From: CAYRJD01 sp965247395
GTDB lineage: Bacteria; Actinomycetota; Acidimicrobiia; Acidimicrobiales; Poriferisodalaceae
Length of the DNA stretch: 64,000 nucleotides
Direction: 5' to 3'
NCBI GenBank assembly: GCA_965247395.1
Contig: OZ252012.1
Coordinates: 496,001 to 560,000 of the forward strand
In this document: positions 16,696-24,822 of the stretch, piece by piece
Numbering within the stretch: position 1 is the first letter of the stretch
Layout: each line of letters begins with the position of its first letter
Notes under the pieces: generated by a model
Databases searched by the model: none
The model's input: the letters and a program-made list of their open reading frames with translations, nothing else
What the model was told of the DNA's origin: nothing
Program-made: the position numbers and the translations under genes

Positions 16696-16956
16696 ATGAG
16701 CGATACTCCAGCGACCACTGGCGAGCAATGGATCACCGAATTTGCTGCGGAACTTGGCCTGCCCGCACCTGACATGACGAGCACCGAAGCTCTGCTGGAG
16801 TTAGCCGGTGAAGCCGCACACGATTCTGAGCGCATCGCCGCGCCTATTGCGTGCTGGTTGGTTGGGGTTGCCGGGCTTGATCCGACGGAAGCTCTAGACA
16901 AGGCAAAACGGTTCGTTGCTAGTCGTAAAGGGGCTAGTAGCAAGGGCGCGAGCTAG
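16696..16956 (+). CDS. DUF6457-type small protein
   Basis: 86 residues, largely helical: WITEFAAELGLPAPD, LLELAGEAAHDSERIAAPIACWLVGVAGLDPTEAL and a basic Lys/Ser tail. This matches the DUF6457 pattern as I remember it, a small actinobacterial family often found beside molybdenum cofactor genes. Its position directly after a Moco reductase agrees. The function is unknown; helping insert or guard the cofactor is a guess from context. The last residues (RKGASSKGAS) come from a short duplicated segment. Confidence 0.65.
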   Translation: MSDTPATTGEQWITEFAAELGLPAPDMTSTEALLELAGEAAHDSERIAAPIACWLVGVAGLDPTEALDKAKRFVASRKGASSKGAS

Positions 16957-17004
16957 CTCTTTGCTGACCTGGTTCTGACACACCACGGTCGTACAATCAT
17001 CTGC

Positions 17005-18357
17005 GTGAGCGACAGCGAACAAGGCGAATCAGCCCAGAATGAGCTAGCCCAGAACGAGCCAACAGGGCCCGACCACAACTGGGGCTTTCGCACCCGCGCG
17101 CTACACGCTGGCGGCCGGCCAGACCCGACCACGGGATCGCGTGCAGTACCGGTGTATCAAACCACCAGTTTTGTCTTCGATGACACACAAGATGCGGCAG
17201 ACCTGTTCGCACTACAGAAGTACGGCAGCATCTACACACGGATCGGCAACCCGACCATCAACGCTTTTGAGGAACGTATAGCAAACCTGGAGGGCGGAAT
17301 TGGTGCGGTTGCAACTGCATCTGGTATGTCTGCGGAGTTCTTAACCGCCGCCGCACTCGCTCAAGCTGGCGACAGCCTGGTTACCTCATCGGCTCTCTAC
17401 GGCGGCACCATCACGCTGTTTGATGTGGCGCTGCGTCGCTTTGGTATCGAAGCCAGATTCGTAAACGGCGACAAGCCAGAGGAGTTTGCGGCCGCCATAG
17501 ATGGCACCACCAAGTTTTGCTACACCGAAATCATTGGTAACCCGTCCGGAGCGGTGGCTGACTTAGAAGCGTTAAGCGACGTAGCTCACGCGCATGGGCT
17601 GCCGTTAGTGGTCGACGCCACCTTTGCGACGCCCTATTTGTGCCGCCCCATGGAACACGGCGCAGACATTGTTCTGCATTCGGCATCGAAATTTATTGGC
17701 GGGCACGGTAACTCTATTGGTGGGGTCGTGTCCGAATCAGGCCTGTTTGACTGGGGTAATGGAAACTTTCCCCACATGACCGAACCGGTTGATACCTATA
17801 ACGGGATGCGGTTTTGGGAAAACTTCGGTGAGTACGCCTTTTGCACGAAGCTGCGGGTCGAACAACTACGTGACATTGGTGCATGCATGTCACCGATGAA
17901 TGCGTTCTTATTGCTGCAAGGGCTAGAGACCCTGCCGCAGCGCATGGACTCACATGTGCAAAACGCTCAAGTGGTAGCGGAGTTTTTGCAGTCTCATGAA
18001 GCGGTTACCTGGGTCAACTACGCAGGGTTAACGACCTCGCCATATCACGAACTAGCAAACAAATATCTACCGAAGGGTTCGGGAGCGGTGTTTACGTTTG
18101 GCGTTAAGGGAGGCAGAGAGATCGGCGCTGCATTGATCGAATCGCTTCAGATGGTCAGTCATCTCGCCAATGTCGGTGACGCTCGTACCCTGGTGATTCA
18201 TCCCGCTTCGACGACCCACCAGCAGCTCAGCGACGAGGCTCTACAAGCTGGGGGAGTAACCCCAGACATGGTTCGCTTGTCGATTGGCTTAGAAGACGTC
18301 GAGGACATTCTTTGGGACCTAGATCAGGCTCTGACTGCAGCCTCAAAGCTGCTGTAA
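17005..18357 (+). CDS. metY: O-acetylhomoserine sulfhydrylase
   Basis: 450 residues of the Cys/Met-metabolism PLP family. Seen in order: FRTRALHAGGRPDPTTGSRA, VPVYQTTSFVFDD, YTRIGNPTINAFEERIANLEGG, SALYGGTITLF, VVDATFATPYLCRP and LHSASKFIGGHGNSIGG, with the PLP-binding Lys. MetY joins O-acetylhomoserine with sulfide to homocysteine, or with methanethiol to methionine. The start is GTG with no clear ribosome-binding site. The first 20 residues carry a duplicated NELAQNE unit. The next gene encodes a CoA-binding protein, a common metY neighbour. A diverged paralogue is at 44091. Confidence 0.93.
   Translation: MSDSEQGESAQNELAQNEPTGPDHNWGFRTRALHAGGRPDPTTGSRAVPVYQTTSFVFDDTQDAADLFALQKYGSIYTRIGNPTINAFEERIANLEGGIGAVATASGMSAEFLTAAALAQAGDSLVTSSALYGGTITLFDVALRRFGIEARFVNGDKPEEFAAAIDGTTKFCYTEIIGNPSGAVADLEALSDVAHAHGLPLVVDATFATPYLCRPMEHGADIVLHSASKFIGGHGNSIGGVVSESGLFDWGNGNFPHMTEPVDTYNGMRFWENFGEYAFCTKLRVEQLRDIGACMSPMNAFLLLQGLETLPQRMDSHVQNAQVVAEFLQSHEAVTWVNYAGLTTSPYHELANKYLPKGSGAVFTFGVKGGREIGAALIESLQMVSHLANVGDARTLVIHPASTTHQQLSDEALQAGGVTPDMVRLSIGLEDVEDILWDLDQALTAASKLL
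17032..17061. repeat. 15-bp tandem duplication at metY 5' end
   Basis: GCCCAGAATGAGCTA is followed directly by GCCCAGAACGAGCCA, giving the repeated AQNELAQNE residues. Confidence 0.85.
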
Positions 18358-18387
18358 GCGCACGGCCCAGCTATCCAGTGATTATCA

Positions 18388-18443
18388 AACGATTATTAGG
18401 CAACGATTACTAAGCAACAATGGCTAACCAACAATGATTAGGT
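18388..18443. repeat. Four 14-bp tandem units before the CoA-binding gene
   Basis: AACGATTATTAGGC, AACGATTACTAAGC, AACAATGGCTAACC and AACAATGATTAGGT are consecutive. They are followed by AACAGTG, a partial fifth unit that leads into the GTG start at 18448. The array occupies most of the 90-bp spacer after metY. Confidence 0.92.
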
Positions 18444-18447
18444 AACA

Positions 18448-18948
18448 GTGACCGTCGTACATGAACCAATTGCTGGCTGGACCGAACCAGGAGCGTTAGA
18501 ACGCAAGCAAATAATGGACGCGGCCAGCACGGTTGCGATGGTGGGAGTCTCGGCCAATCCGGCGCGGCCTAGCAACTTCGTTGCTACTTATCTGTGCGGT
18601 AACAGCACCGACTACGAGGTGTATTTCGTAAACCCAATGGCCGATGAGATTCTCGGCCAGAAGTGCTATGCGTCGTTAGCCGACTTGCCGACAACTCCGG
18701 ACATCGTTGATGTGTTTCGCAAACCGGAAGACCTGCCGGAAGTGGCGCAAGAAGCCATATCGGTGGGTGCTAAAACCTTTTGGGCGCAACTTGGCCTGTG
18801 GAGTCCAGACGCTGCATCCCTCGCAAGCTCTGCAGGTATGTCGGTGGTGATGGATCGTTGCCTGAAAATTGAACATGCCCGTTTTCATGGCGGGCTGCAT
18901 TTAGCTGGCTTTAACACCGGAGTTATTAGCGCGCGACGTGACCTGTAG
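18448..18948 (+). CDS. CoA-binding protein (YccU-like)
   Basis: 166 residues forming a Rossmann-like CoA-binding domain: STVAMVGVSANPARPSNFVATYL, YEVYFVNPMADEILGQKCYASL, IVDVFRKPEDLPEVAQEAI and KTFWAQLGLWSPDAA, ending with VVMDRCLKIEHARF. Related proteins resemble the alpha subunit of succinyl-CoA synthetase and bind CoA, but their job is not established. The pairing with metY is frequent in bacteria and hints at sulfur amino acid metabolism. GTG start; no ribosome-binding site is visible because the repeat array runs up to it. Confidence 0.85.
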   Translation: MTVVHEPIAGWTEPGALERKQIMDAASTVAMVGVSANPARPSNFVATYLCGNSTDYEVYFVNPMADEILGQKCYASLADLPTTPDIVDVFRKPEDLPEVAQEAISVGAKTFWAQLGLWSPDAASLASSAGMSVVMDRCLKIEHARFHGGLHLAGFNTGVISARRDL

Positions 18949-18959
18949 CGGATCACAAA

Positions 18960-21140
18960 ATGGCTGAACGCATCCACAACTGGCGTTGCTTTAGAGCACA
19001 CCAGCTGGTGCTGCTTTGTGTAATTGCGCTGTTAGCTGCGAGTTGCGCAAGCTCTAGCACAGAAGAATCAACCGAAGACTCCACCGGTGCCACCTCTGGC
19101 GACGGTGCAGATAACGCAAGCGACTCGGCCTCCTCAGCCTCGTCTGACACGGTTCCGCTCACCTACCAAGGGACCAACCCTGCGCCTGAGTTCCCGCCAG
19201 GGTTGGATTGGTTCAACGTTTCACGGCCGTTGTCTATGGTCGGTGACCTGCGCTCCAAAATCGTGATTCTTGACTTTTGGACTCAAGGATGCGTCAACTG
19301 CCTGCACGTCATCCCAGACTTAAAGCAGCTCGAGGCTGAGTATCCGGAAGAGCTTGTCGTGGTCGGCGTCCACTGGGCGAAGTTTGATTCCGAACGGACT
19401 ACCGCTGCGATCGATCAGGCCGTGCGCCGCTATGGGATCGAGCATCCGGTTGTAAACGATGAATTTGAACTGCTGCGTAACTCTTATGGAGTTACGGCTT
19501 GGCCGACACTGGTGTTGATCGATCCGTTCGGCAACGTGGTTGGATCGCACGCGGGCGAGGGTGTCTATGACCTGTTTGAGCCAATCGTGTCGATCATGGC
19601 TGAGGAGTACGGCCATAACGATCTACTCGACACCACGCCCTTGGGTGAACTGCTCCAAGTCAGCGGTGCGTTACCGACGGTGCTCAGCTTCCCAGGCAAG
19701 GTGTTGGCGGATGAAGCCACCGACCGTCTGTTTATCGCCGACACCGGCCATCATCGTGTGCTAATAGCGGACCTGTCAGGTCGTTTAACCGCTGTAATCG
19801 GGAGTGGTACTGAAGGTTTAGCCGATGGTGATTTCGCTCAGGCTGAGTTTTCTCGCCCGCAAGGTATGGCGCTGTCGGCCGATGGCGACGTTTTGTATAT
19901 CGCCGACCGGGAAAATCACACAATTCGTGCCGCCGATCTAACAACAAACCGTGTCACGACGATTGCGGGCACTGGCGAACCCACCAATGCCTTCAGAGGC
20001 GGTGTAGCCACCGAAACCGAAATTGCCTCACCCTGGGACTTACACCTTGACCAAAACGTGCTGTACATAGCCGGAGCGGGCCGACACCAGATATGGCAGC
20101 TTGATTTGCGAACTGAACAGATCAATCTGTTCGCTGGAACAGGCGCTGAGGGCATAATCGATGGTGGTCGACTTAATGCAACCTTGTCGCAGCCTTCCGG
20201 ACTAGCTGCGGCGAACGGAAAGCTCTATTTCTCTGACCCCGAAGCCAGCGCCATTCGATCCATCTCCTTACGCCTTGATGGAGAACTGCTCACGTTGGTC
20301 GGTGAAGGGTTGTTTTCATGGGGCGACGAGGTTGGCACCTTTGCAGAGACTCAACTGCAGCACGCCATTGGCATTGAGATAGTTAACGACAACCTGCTCT
20401 ATGTGGCTGACACCTATAACCACCGCATCAAGATTTTGGACTTAGAGGCGGAAACTTCGGCTGTAGTGGTGGGCGATGGCACCTCAGGCCTGGGTGATGG
20501 GCGAGGTGAGCAGGCGCAATTGTCCGAGCCCAGCGGATTAAGCGCTACGGCTGATGCGCTCTATATAGCTGACACCAACAATCACCGAATCCGAGTCTTG
20601 GATCTAGCTAGCGGCGAGCTGTCAACCCTGGCCTTGTCAAACCTTGAGATAGCGGCCATAACCATGGTCAGCATTGCACACGACGATGTGGTGCTGCCAC
20701 CGCAACAGGTCACGCCTGGAGAAGTGACGATCGTGGCCGATTACGTGTTACCGGATGGGTACAAATACAACGTCGACGGGCGGTTTACCTTCGGATGGAG
20801 CTCGGACACCGGTGCCTTGACGGCTATTGGCGAGCCGCTCTATGAAGCCATGGGGCCTCAGACACCAATTCGCTTTAGCGCTGAACTTGATGCTGATGAG
20901 CTGGGTGAAGCAGACGCCTTCGTGCTACGAGCCCAATCCACGGTGTTCTACTGCCCCGCAATAGACGAGGCGTTCTGCTTGGTACGTGATGTGACCTTCA
21001 CGGTGCCAATTGAAATAGTGCCAATTGAAATAGCCGCGGGGCAAAACAGTGCCACTAACGAAGGTGCCGTTAACGAGATAGTTCTAAATCACGTGCTTCC
21101 GTCGGCTGAAGATCTTGAGCAACGCTTGAGTGTCGGCTAA
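18960..21140 (+). CDS. Thioredoxin-like/NHL-repeat lipoprotein (NHLRC2-like)
   Basis: 726 residues. An N-terminal signal ends in a lipobox (LLAASC), followed by a Ser/Thr/Asp-rich linker to about residue 65. Residues about 75-215 are a thioredoxin-like domain with FWTQGCVNCLHVIPDL (CxxC present) and AWPTLVLIDPFGNVVG. Residues about 230-540 hold NHL repeats (LFIADTGHHRVLIAD, LYIADRENHTIRAAD, LYVADTYNHRIKILD, LYIADTNNHRIRVLD). A C-terminal beta-rich domain follows. The order Trx-NHL-beta domain is that of animal NHLRC2 and its bacterial relatives. It should sit outside the membrane as a redox or scaffold protein. The GH3 gene overlaps its stop. Confidence 0.88.
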   Translation: MAERIHNWRCFRAHQLVLLCVIALLAASCASSSTEESTEDSTGATSGDGADNASDSASSASSDTVPLTYQGTNPAPEFPPGLDWFNVSRPLSMVGDLRSKIVILDFWTQGCVNCLHVIPDLKQLEAEYPEELVVVGVHWAKFDSERTTAAIDQAVRRYGIEHPVVNDEFELLRNSYGVTAWPTLVLIDPFGNVVGSHAGEGVYDLFEPIVSIMAEEYGHNDLLDTTPLGELLQVSGALPTVLSFPGKVLADEATDRLFIADTGHHRVLIADLSGRLTAVIGSGTEGLADGDFAQAEFSRPQGMALSADGDVLYIADRENHTIRAADLTTNRVTTIAGTGEPTNAFRGGVATETEIASPWDLHLDQNVLYIAGAGRHQIWQLDLRTEQINLFAGTGAEGIIDGGRLNATLSQPSGLAAANGKLYFSDPEASAIRSISLRLDGELLTLVGEGLFSWGDEVGTFAETQLQHAIGIEIVNDNLLYVADTYNHRIKILDLEAETSAVVVGDGTSGLGDGRGEQAQLSEPSGLSATADALYIADTNNHRIRVLDLASGELSTLALSNLEIAAITMVSIAHDDVVLPPQQVTPGEVTIVADYVLPDGYKYNVDGRFTFGWSSDTGALTAIGEPLYEAMGPQTPIRFSAELDADELGEADAFVLRAQSTVFYCPAIDEAFCLVRDVTFTVPIEIVPIEIAAGQNSATNEGAVNEIVLNHVLPSAEDLEQRLSVG
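19150..19169. repeat. 20-bp sequence shared exactly with 24785-24804
   Basis: CGGTTCCGCTCACCTACCAA is identical at both places. In both it lies in the frame reading VPLTYQ, near the N-terminal end of an envelope protein gene. Confidence 0.85.
21003..21032. repeat. Exact 15-bp tandem duplication
   Basis: GTGCCAATTGAAATA is repeated head to tail with no mismatch, doubling VPIEI near the C-terminus of the thioredoxin-NHL protein. Confidence 0.95.
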
Positions 21141-22581
21141 GCGGGCTATCACAGCGCTTAGCGCGCTTGTGCTCTTGGTGGTGTTTTTGCTGGGGTCATC
21201 ATTGGCGGGGTCATCGCTGGGGTTATTAGCAGCACCCGCAGTTGTCCATGCGCAACAGCCTGAATCTGGCTCATCGCTAGTAGCGGTCTTGCGCGGCCCA
21301 GGCGAAATCGGCTACTGGCTGGTAACTGCTGATGGCAACGTCGAAGTAGTTGGCACAGCGGTTGTGCCTTCGCTAGATAGATCTGCGGTTGATGGCTCAG
21401 TTGTTGATGCCCGCATTGGTGCACCAGGAGCATTGGGGATCTGGTTGAGGCTGGCCGATGGCAGCGAGGTACCGGTGGGTGATCCAGGCCCGAATGTGGA
21501 TATCGCAGGCAAAAGGCTTACCGGCTGGCTGGTTGGCATGAGCACACGTCAGCTTCTGCGAGGGTCTTGGTGGCCTAACATTGACGTTGCCTGCACTGCT
21601 GAGCTTCCACGCAATGTACGGGTTGGCCAGACGCTTATGGCTTCACTCACTGAGCCAAATTTCGGCGCCGCAGTTACACAGGCTCGTGCGAACCAGATCG
21701 GTGGAATCTTGCTGGAAGGCAGAGCCACCGAGCACATTTGGCGTCGCATTGGTGAGTTGCAGGAGCTGGCTGGGCGGGTTCCGTTGTTGTTTGCTGTCGA
21801 CGAGGAGGGTGGCAGCGTCCAGCGTCTGCGAGGGGTGCTGCCGCGATTGGCATCAGCAGCATCGCAAATACAGCAAACACCTGAACAGGTAACCGAGTCG
21901 GCTCGTCAACACGCGTTAGCGATGGCGAAGCTGGGTTTTAACGTAAATCTCGCACCGGTGCTTGATGTTGGCGGTGGACCAGGTATCGGTAGTCGTGCGT
22001 TCAGCGATGATCCGACGGTGGTCACCGAGTACGGAGTCGCAACCATTAACGGCATCACCAGTGGAGGAGTGCTGCCGGTGGTTAAGCATTTCCCTGGCCA
22101 TGGCGGAGCCAGTGCTGACTCACATCAACGACTTGCGGTTACCGATCCCATTGGCGAGCTACGCACTAGTGACCTTGTGCCGTTTACGGCTGCCATCGGA
22201 ACCAATCAGGCGGCTGTAATGGTGGGGCATCTTGATGTGCCCGGCCTTACTGACGGCATGCCCGCTTCGTTGTCACCGCAGGCCGTTACTGGTTTGTTGC
22301 GTGAAGAACTGGGCCATGGCGGTCTGGTTGTTAGCGATTCTCTGACGATGCGAGCCATTGCGGATAAATGGACCGTGTCCCAAGCCGCTCCGTTGGCGCT
22401 TATTGCTGGAGTTGATCTGTTGCTAGTTGGAACTTTGGGTGATATGAGGGCAGCGTTTGCTTCAGTCACCGAGGCTGTGGCAGGCGGCCGCCTTAGCGAA
22501 ACTCGACTGAACGAGGCTGCCACCAACGTGTTGCGATCTAAGGGCGTGTACGCGTGTGATCTGGTTGGTCGCGTCGGTTAA
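21130..22581 (+). CDS. Secreted glycoside hydrolase family 3 (NagZ-type)
   Basis: 483 residues with a GTG start overlapping the previous stop. An N-terminal signal or anchor (ALVLLVVFLLGSSLAGSS) is followed by a short beta segment containing GYWLVTADGNVEVVG, similar to the GYWLV repeats of Acidimicrobiia surface proteins. Residues about 135-480 are the GH3 barrel: AVDEEGGSVQRLR, LGFNVNLAPVLDV, KHFPGHGGASADSH (the NagZ-specific loop with catalytic His) and VVSDSLTMRAI with the nucleophilic Asp. It should remove N-acetylglucosamine from peptidoglycan fragments outside the membrane. Being exported differs from cytoplasmic Gram-negative NagZ. Confidence 0.92.
   Translation: MSAKRAITALSALVLLVVFLLGSSLAGSSLGLLAAPAVVHAQQPESGSSLVAVLRGPGEIGYWLVTADGNVEVVGTAVVPSLDRSAVDGSVVDARIGAPGALGIWLRLADGSEVPVGDPGPNVDIAGKRLTGWLVGMSTRQLLRGSWWPNIDVACTAELPRNVRVGQTLMASLTEPNFGAAVTQARANQIGGILLEGRATEHIWRRIGELQELAGRVPLLFAVDEEGGSVQRLRGVLPRLASAASQIQQTPEQVTESARQHALAMAKLGFNVNLAPVLDVGGGPGIGSRAFSDDPTVVTEYGVATINGITSGGVLPVVKHFPGHGGASADSHQRLAVTDPIGELRTSDLVPFTAAIGTNQAAVMVGHLDVPGLTDGMPASLSPQAVTGLLREELGHGGLVVSDSLTMRAIADKWTVSQAAPLALIAGVDLLLVGTLGDMRAAFASVTEAVAGGRLSETRLNEAATNVLRSKGVYACDLVGRVG
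21192..21221. repeat. 15-bp imperfect tandem duplication in GH3 signal region
   Basis: GGGGTCATCATTGGC is followed by GGGGTCATCGCTGGG, giving GSSLAGSSLG in the signal sequence. Confidence 0.8.
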
Positions 22582-22644
22582 TTATCTGACCTAGCTCCCA
22601 GGCCCAGTTGCCTGGCCTTAGTTATCTGACCCTAATTATCTGGC
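22582..22644. repeat. TTATCTG(A/G)C repeats between GH3 and SBP genes
   Basis: Copies lie at 22582-22590, 22622-22630 and 22636-22644; the last two have a 14-bp period and include the stop region of the minus-strand gene. A short palindrome-like GGCCCAGTTGCCTGGCC lies between them and might act as a terminator for the convergent genes. Confidence 0.65.
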
Positions 22645-23909
22645 AAGGTGACGGTGACCACTAGCGGGATTGGGTCTTGAACTGCAGCGGCCTCACGCAC
22701 TACCTGTGACCAGGTCAGGCGCCACACCTCCCAATTGCTCCCTACGTAGGCAGGGTCTAACAAGGTGGTGTCAACTCTCACGCCAAACTCGCGCCATTCT
22801 GGAGTGCTCAAGATGTCGGCTCTCGCCGGCCGGCTACCAAACCGGTCTGGAATGTCGTACTGAAACTCTGGAGAAATCACAAAGTCCATAAATTGCCCCG
22901 CAGCGCGCCGGTTGTTTGTGCCAGCAGTTATGCCGGCGTAGTTCACGATGCGAACGCAGTCATTGTGTGCCACACCGATACCAACTTCTAGTTCCTCAAG
23001 AGGTTGGTGAGAGAGATTGGGGTGGTACTGCGCATAAACCGTTGGCATCCCGGATGAACCCCATGTCAAGGATCTCTCTTGTAAGAAGTGCTCAAAATAC
23101 GCCTCTTCCCAAGTCGGTGCTAGCTGTACACCCGAGCGCAACATCGCGCTGAGTAGCTGAGGCCATGGCTCGCTACTAACGGTGCTCGATGTGCTGCCAT
23201 CGGTACCGGTGCTGTCACCACTGGTGGCGCCCCCGCTGGCGCTAATGCTTCGGTCACCGGTCGGATACAGGCGTTCAAGTGCCAACAGCAGATACATCCC
23301 CATACGGCTTGTGCTGGCATCCGGCAGCACAATTTCGGTTGCATTCTGAGGATCAACCAGGTCGCTCAGATTGCTAGGCGGAGCTGTGAGCTGTTCGCCT
23401 GATTGATCAGGCAAGCGATCCAGTAGGCGATTGGCCGGAGTAGGGGTGGCTTGGAAATAGCTTGATAACGCGTAGTTCGGGCAGGCGTCTAGATAGCTAA
23501 CCGGGGTCAACCAGTCATTGGGAACGCGTAGCGCAGGATCAATGGCTTCTGGCAGCAGCGGAACATACGGCTCAACAAGAGATTCAGTGATTACTAAATC
23601 AAGGTCAAGAGTGTCGATGCCGATGACAACGTCGGCAACAGGGTTGTCCCCTAAACGGGTCAGCAGGTTCACAACCGCAGAGCGGTCTTCTAAACGCTGT
23701 ACCACCACTTTCAAGTTTGCGGTTTTTTCAAACTCGGCTATGGCTTGCGCGGGTAAGTGAAAATCTTCATGAGTCAGCACGCGTACAACGCCAGCGGCCT
23801 CTGAGCCTTGCGCGCAGGCACCAACAAGCAGCAGCGCAGCTAACAACGGCGCTAGCAGAGGTACTAGCGGTGCTTGCAGAGTTTGTAGGGCGCGCCGAGC
23901 GGGTTTCAT
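22632..23909 (-). CDS. Thiamine ABC transporter substrate-binding lipoprotein
   Basis: 425 residues from the ATG at 23909; an earlier in-frame start at 23996 would lie inside thiN. The N-terminus is a lipoprotein signal ending LLLVGAC. The mature part follows the thiamine-binding TbpA/ThiB pattern: VRVLTHEDFHLPAQ, FEKTANLKVVVQRLEDRSAVVNLL, ADVVIGIDTLDLDLV, PVSYLDACPNYA and YAQYHPNLSHQPLEELEVGIG. A Gly/Ser/Thr-rich stretch near residue 230 looks like an inserted disordered loop. It lies 43 bp after thiN, which fits a thiamine salvage role. No permease or ATPase gene lies nearby, so its transporter partners must be elsewhere. Confidence 0.85.
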   Translation of the reverse strand: MKPARRALQTLQAPLVPLLAPLLAALLLVGACAQGSEAAGVVRVLTHEDFHLPAQAIAEFEKTANLKVVVQRLEDRSAVVNLLTRLGDNPVADVVIGIDTLDLDLVITESLVEPYVPLLPEAIDPALRVPNDWLTPVSYLDACPNYALSSYFQATPTPANRLLDRLPDQSGEQLTAPPSNLSDLVDPQNATEIVLPDASTSRMGMYLLLALERLYPTGDRSISASGGATSGDSTGTDGSTSSTVSSEPWPQLLSAMLRSGVQLAPTWEEAYFEHFLQERSLTWGSSGMPTVYAQYHPNLSHQPLEELEVGIGVAHNDCVRIVNYAGITAGTNNRRAAGQFMDFVISPEFQYDIPDRFGSRPARADILSTPEWREFGVRVDTTLLDPAYVGSNWEVWRLTWSQVVREAAAVQDPIPLVVTVTLPDN

Positions 23910-23952
23910 TTGGTTGATGGGGCTGGCTTGACTGGCCACCCGGTCCGGTTGG

Positions 23953-24717
23953 CTAGTCAAGCGGGGAAACAATCGCCAGCACGGTCCCGCTTTCAACGTG
24001 CAGTTGGACTTGCGCTGGGTTCGTCAGCCCAGTGGTGGGCACTCCTGTGTCAGATTGCCCACTACCAGGCTTCACTGGCTCAGTTAGCAGTGCAGGCTTG
24101 TTGCTGAGACCACGGCTGGAACCAGGCAGCAGGGTGTAATCAGCCGTCAGGTTCCAGCGCAGACCGCTTGTATTTACCCGTGCAGGTCCGCCAACCGCCA
24201 ACAGCGACAAGATCGAATCAGGTGCCAAATCAAGAGTTCGCGTGTCGCCTTGCGTTACAGGCAACACCAAGCTGTCGCCCACATAGGCCTTCAAATCCAA
24301 ACCCTTCTTCGCCCAGTTCGTCAACCCCAGTGTTCCAATCAGCAGATGATCCAGCCGACCTGCACCACCTGACAGTACGACGACTTTGCCCGGGTCCAGT
24401 TTGTTAGCAAACATCAGAGCAAGTTCCAGGTCGCTTTCGTCTTTCTCGCTTTCGTAGCGCTCTGTTAAAGGCTCTTGCCCGGTTTTAGCGGTGATGGTTT
24501 GCCATTGCTCCTGCCATTGCTGCAAGCCCTCGTCGCTCACGGAATCGCAATCACCGATTAGCGCCGAAGGTGTGAATCCCAAAGCCAGAGCGTGATCAAG
24601 CCCGTTGTCGACAGCAATCACGCAGGTTGGTGCTTCCTCGTTGGTTGGCACAGCAAGAGCGTCAGGGCCACCATCAAAAATCCAAATGCAGGTCGGGTCA
24701 AACGGAGAATGGGCCAC
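23953..24717 (-). CDS. thiN: Thiamine pyrophosphokinase
   Basis: 254 residues with a GTG start. Family motifs: CVIAVDNGLDHALALGFTP, ALIGDCDSVSDEG, YESEKDESDLELALMFA and LSGGAGRLDHLL, then C-terminal beta strands (DSILSLLAVGGPARVNTSGLRW). The enzyme transfers pyrophosphate from ATP to thiamine to make TPP. Between about residues 205 and 235 is a longer Pro/Thr-rich loop than usual. No TPP riboswitch was seen upstream. It is followed by the thiamine-binding lipoprotein gene, so the pair forms an uptake and activation unit. Confidence 0.92.
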   Translation of the reverse strand: MAHSPFDPTCIWIFDGGPDALAVPTNEEAPTCVIAVDNGLDHALALGFTPSALIGDCDSVSDEGLQQWQEQWQTITAKTGQEPLTERYESEKDESDLELALMFANKLDPGKVVVLSGGAGRLDHLLIGTLGLTNWAKKGLDLKAYVGDSLVLPVTQGDTRTLDLAPDSILSLLAVGGPARVNTSGLRWNLTADYTLLPGSSRGLSNKPALLTEPVKPGSGQSDTGVPTTGLTNPAQVQLHVESGTVLAIVSPLD

Positions 24718-24784
24718 AATCGAATTCTGCCGTGTCCGGTAACGGCTGAGGTAGGTCTCAGGACTAGGTCAGTAGCGCAAGGTG

Positions 24785-24804
24785 CGGTTCCGCTCACCTA
24801 CCAA
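24785..24804. repeat. 20-bp sequence shared exactly with 19150-19169
   Basis: See the entry at 19150. This copy lies just ahead of the preferred start of the penicillin-binding protein gene. Confidence 0.85.
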
Positions 24805-24822
24805 AGCGGTACTTTTAGAGTC

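Noticed and set aside
24718..24822. TPP riboswitch upstream of thiN
   Set aside because: Neither the CTGAGA element nor the ACCTGATCTGG-like element of the THI box is present on the relevant strand.
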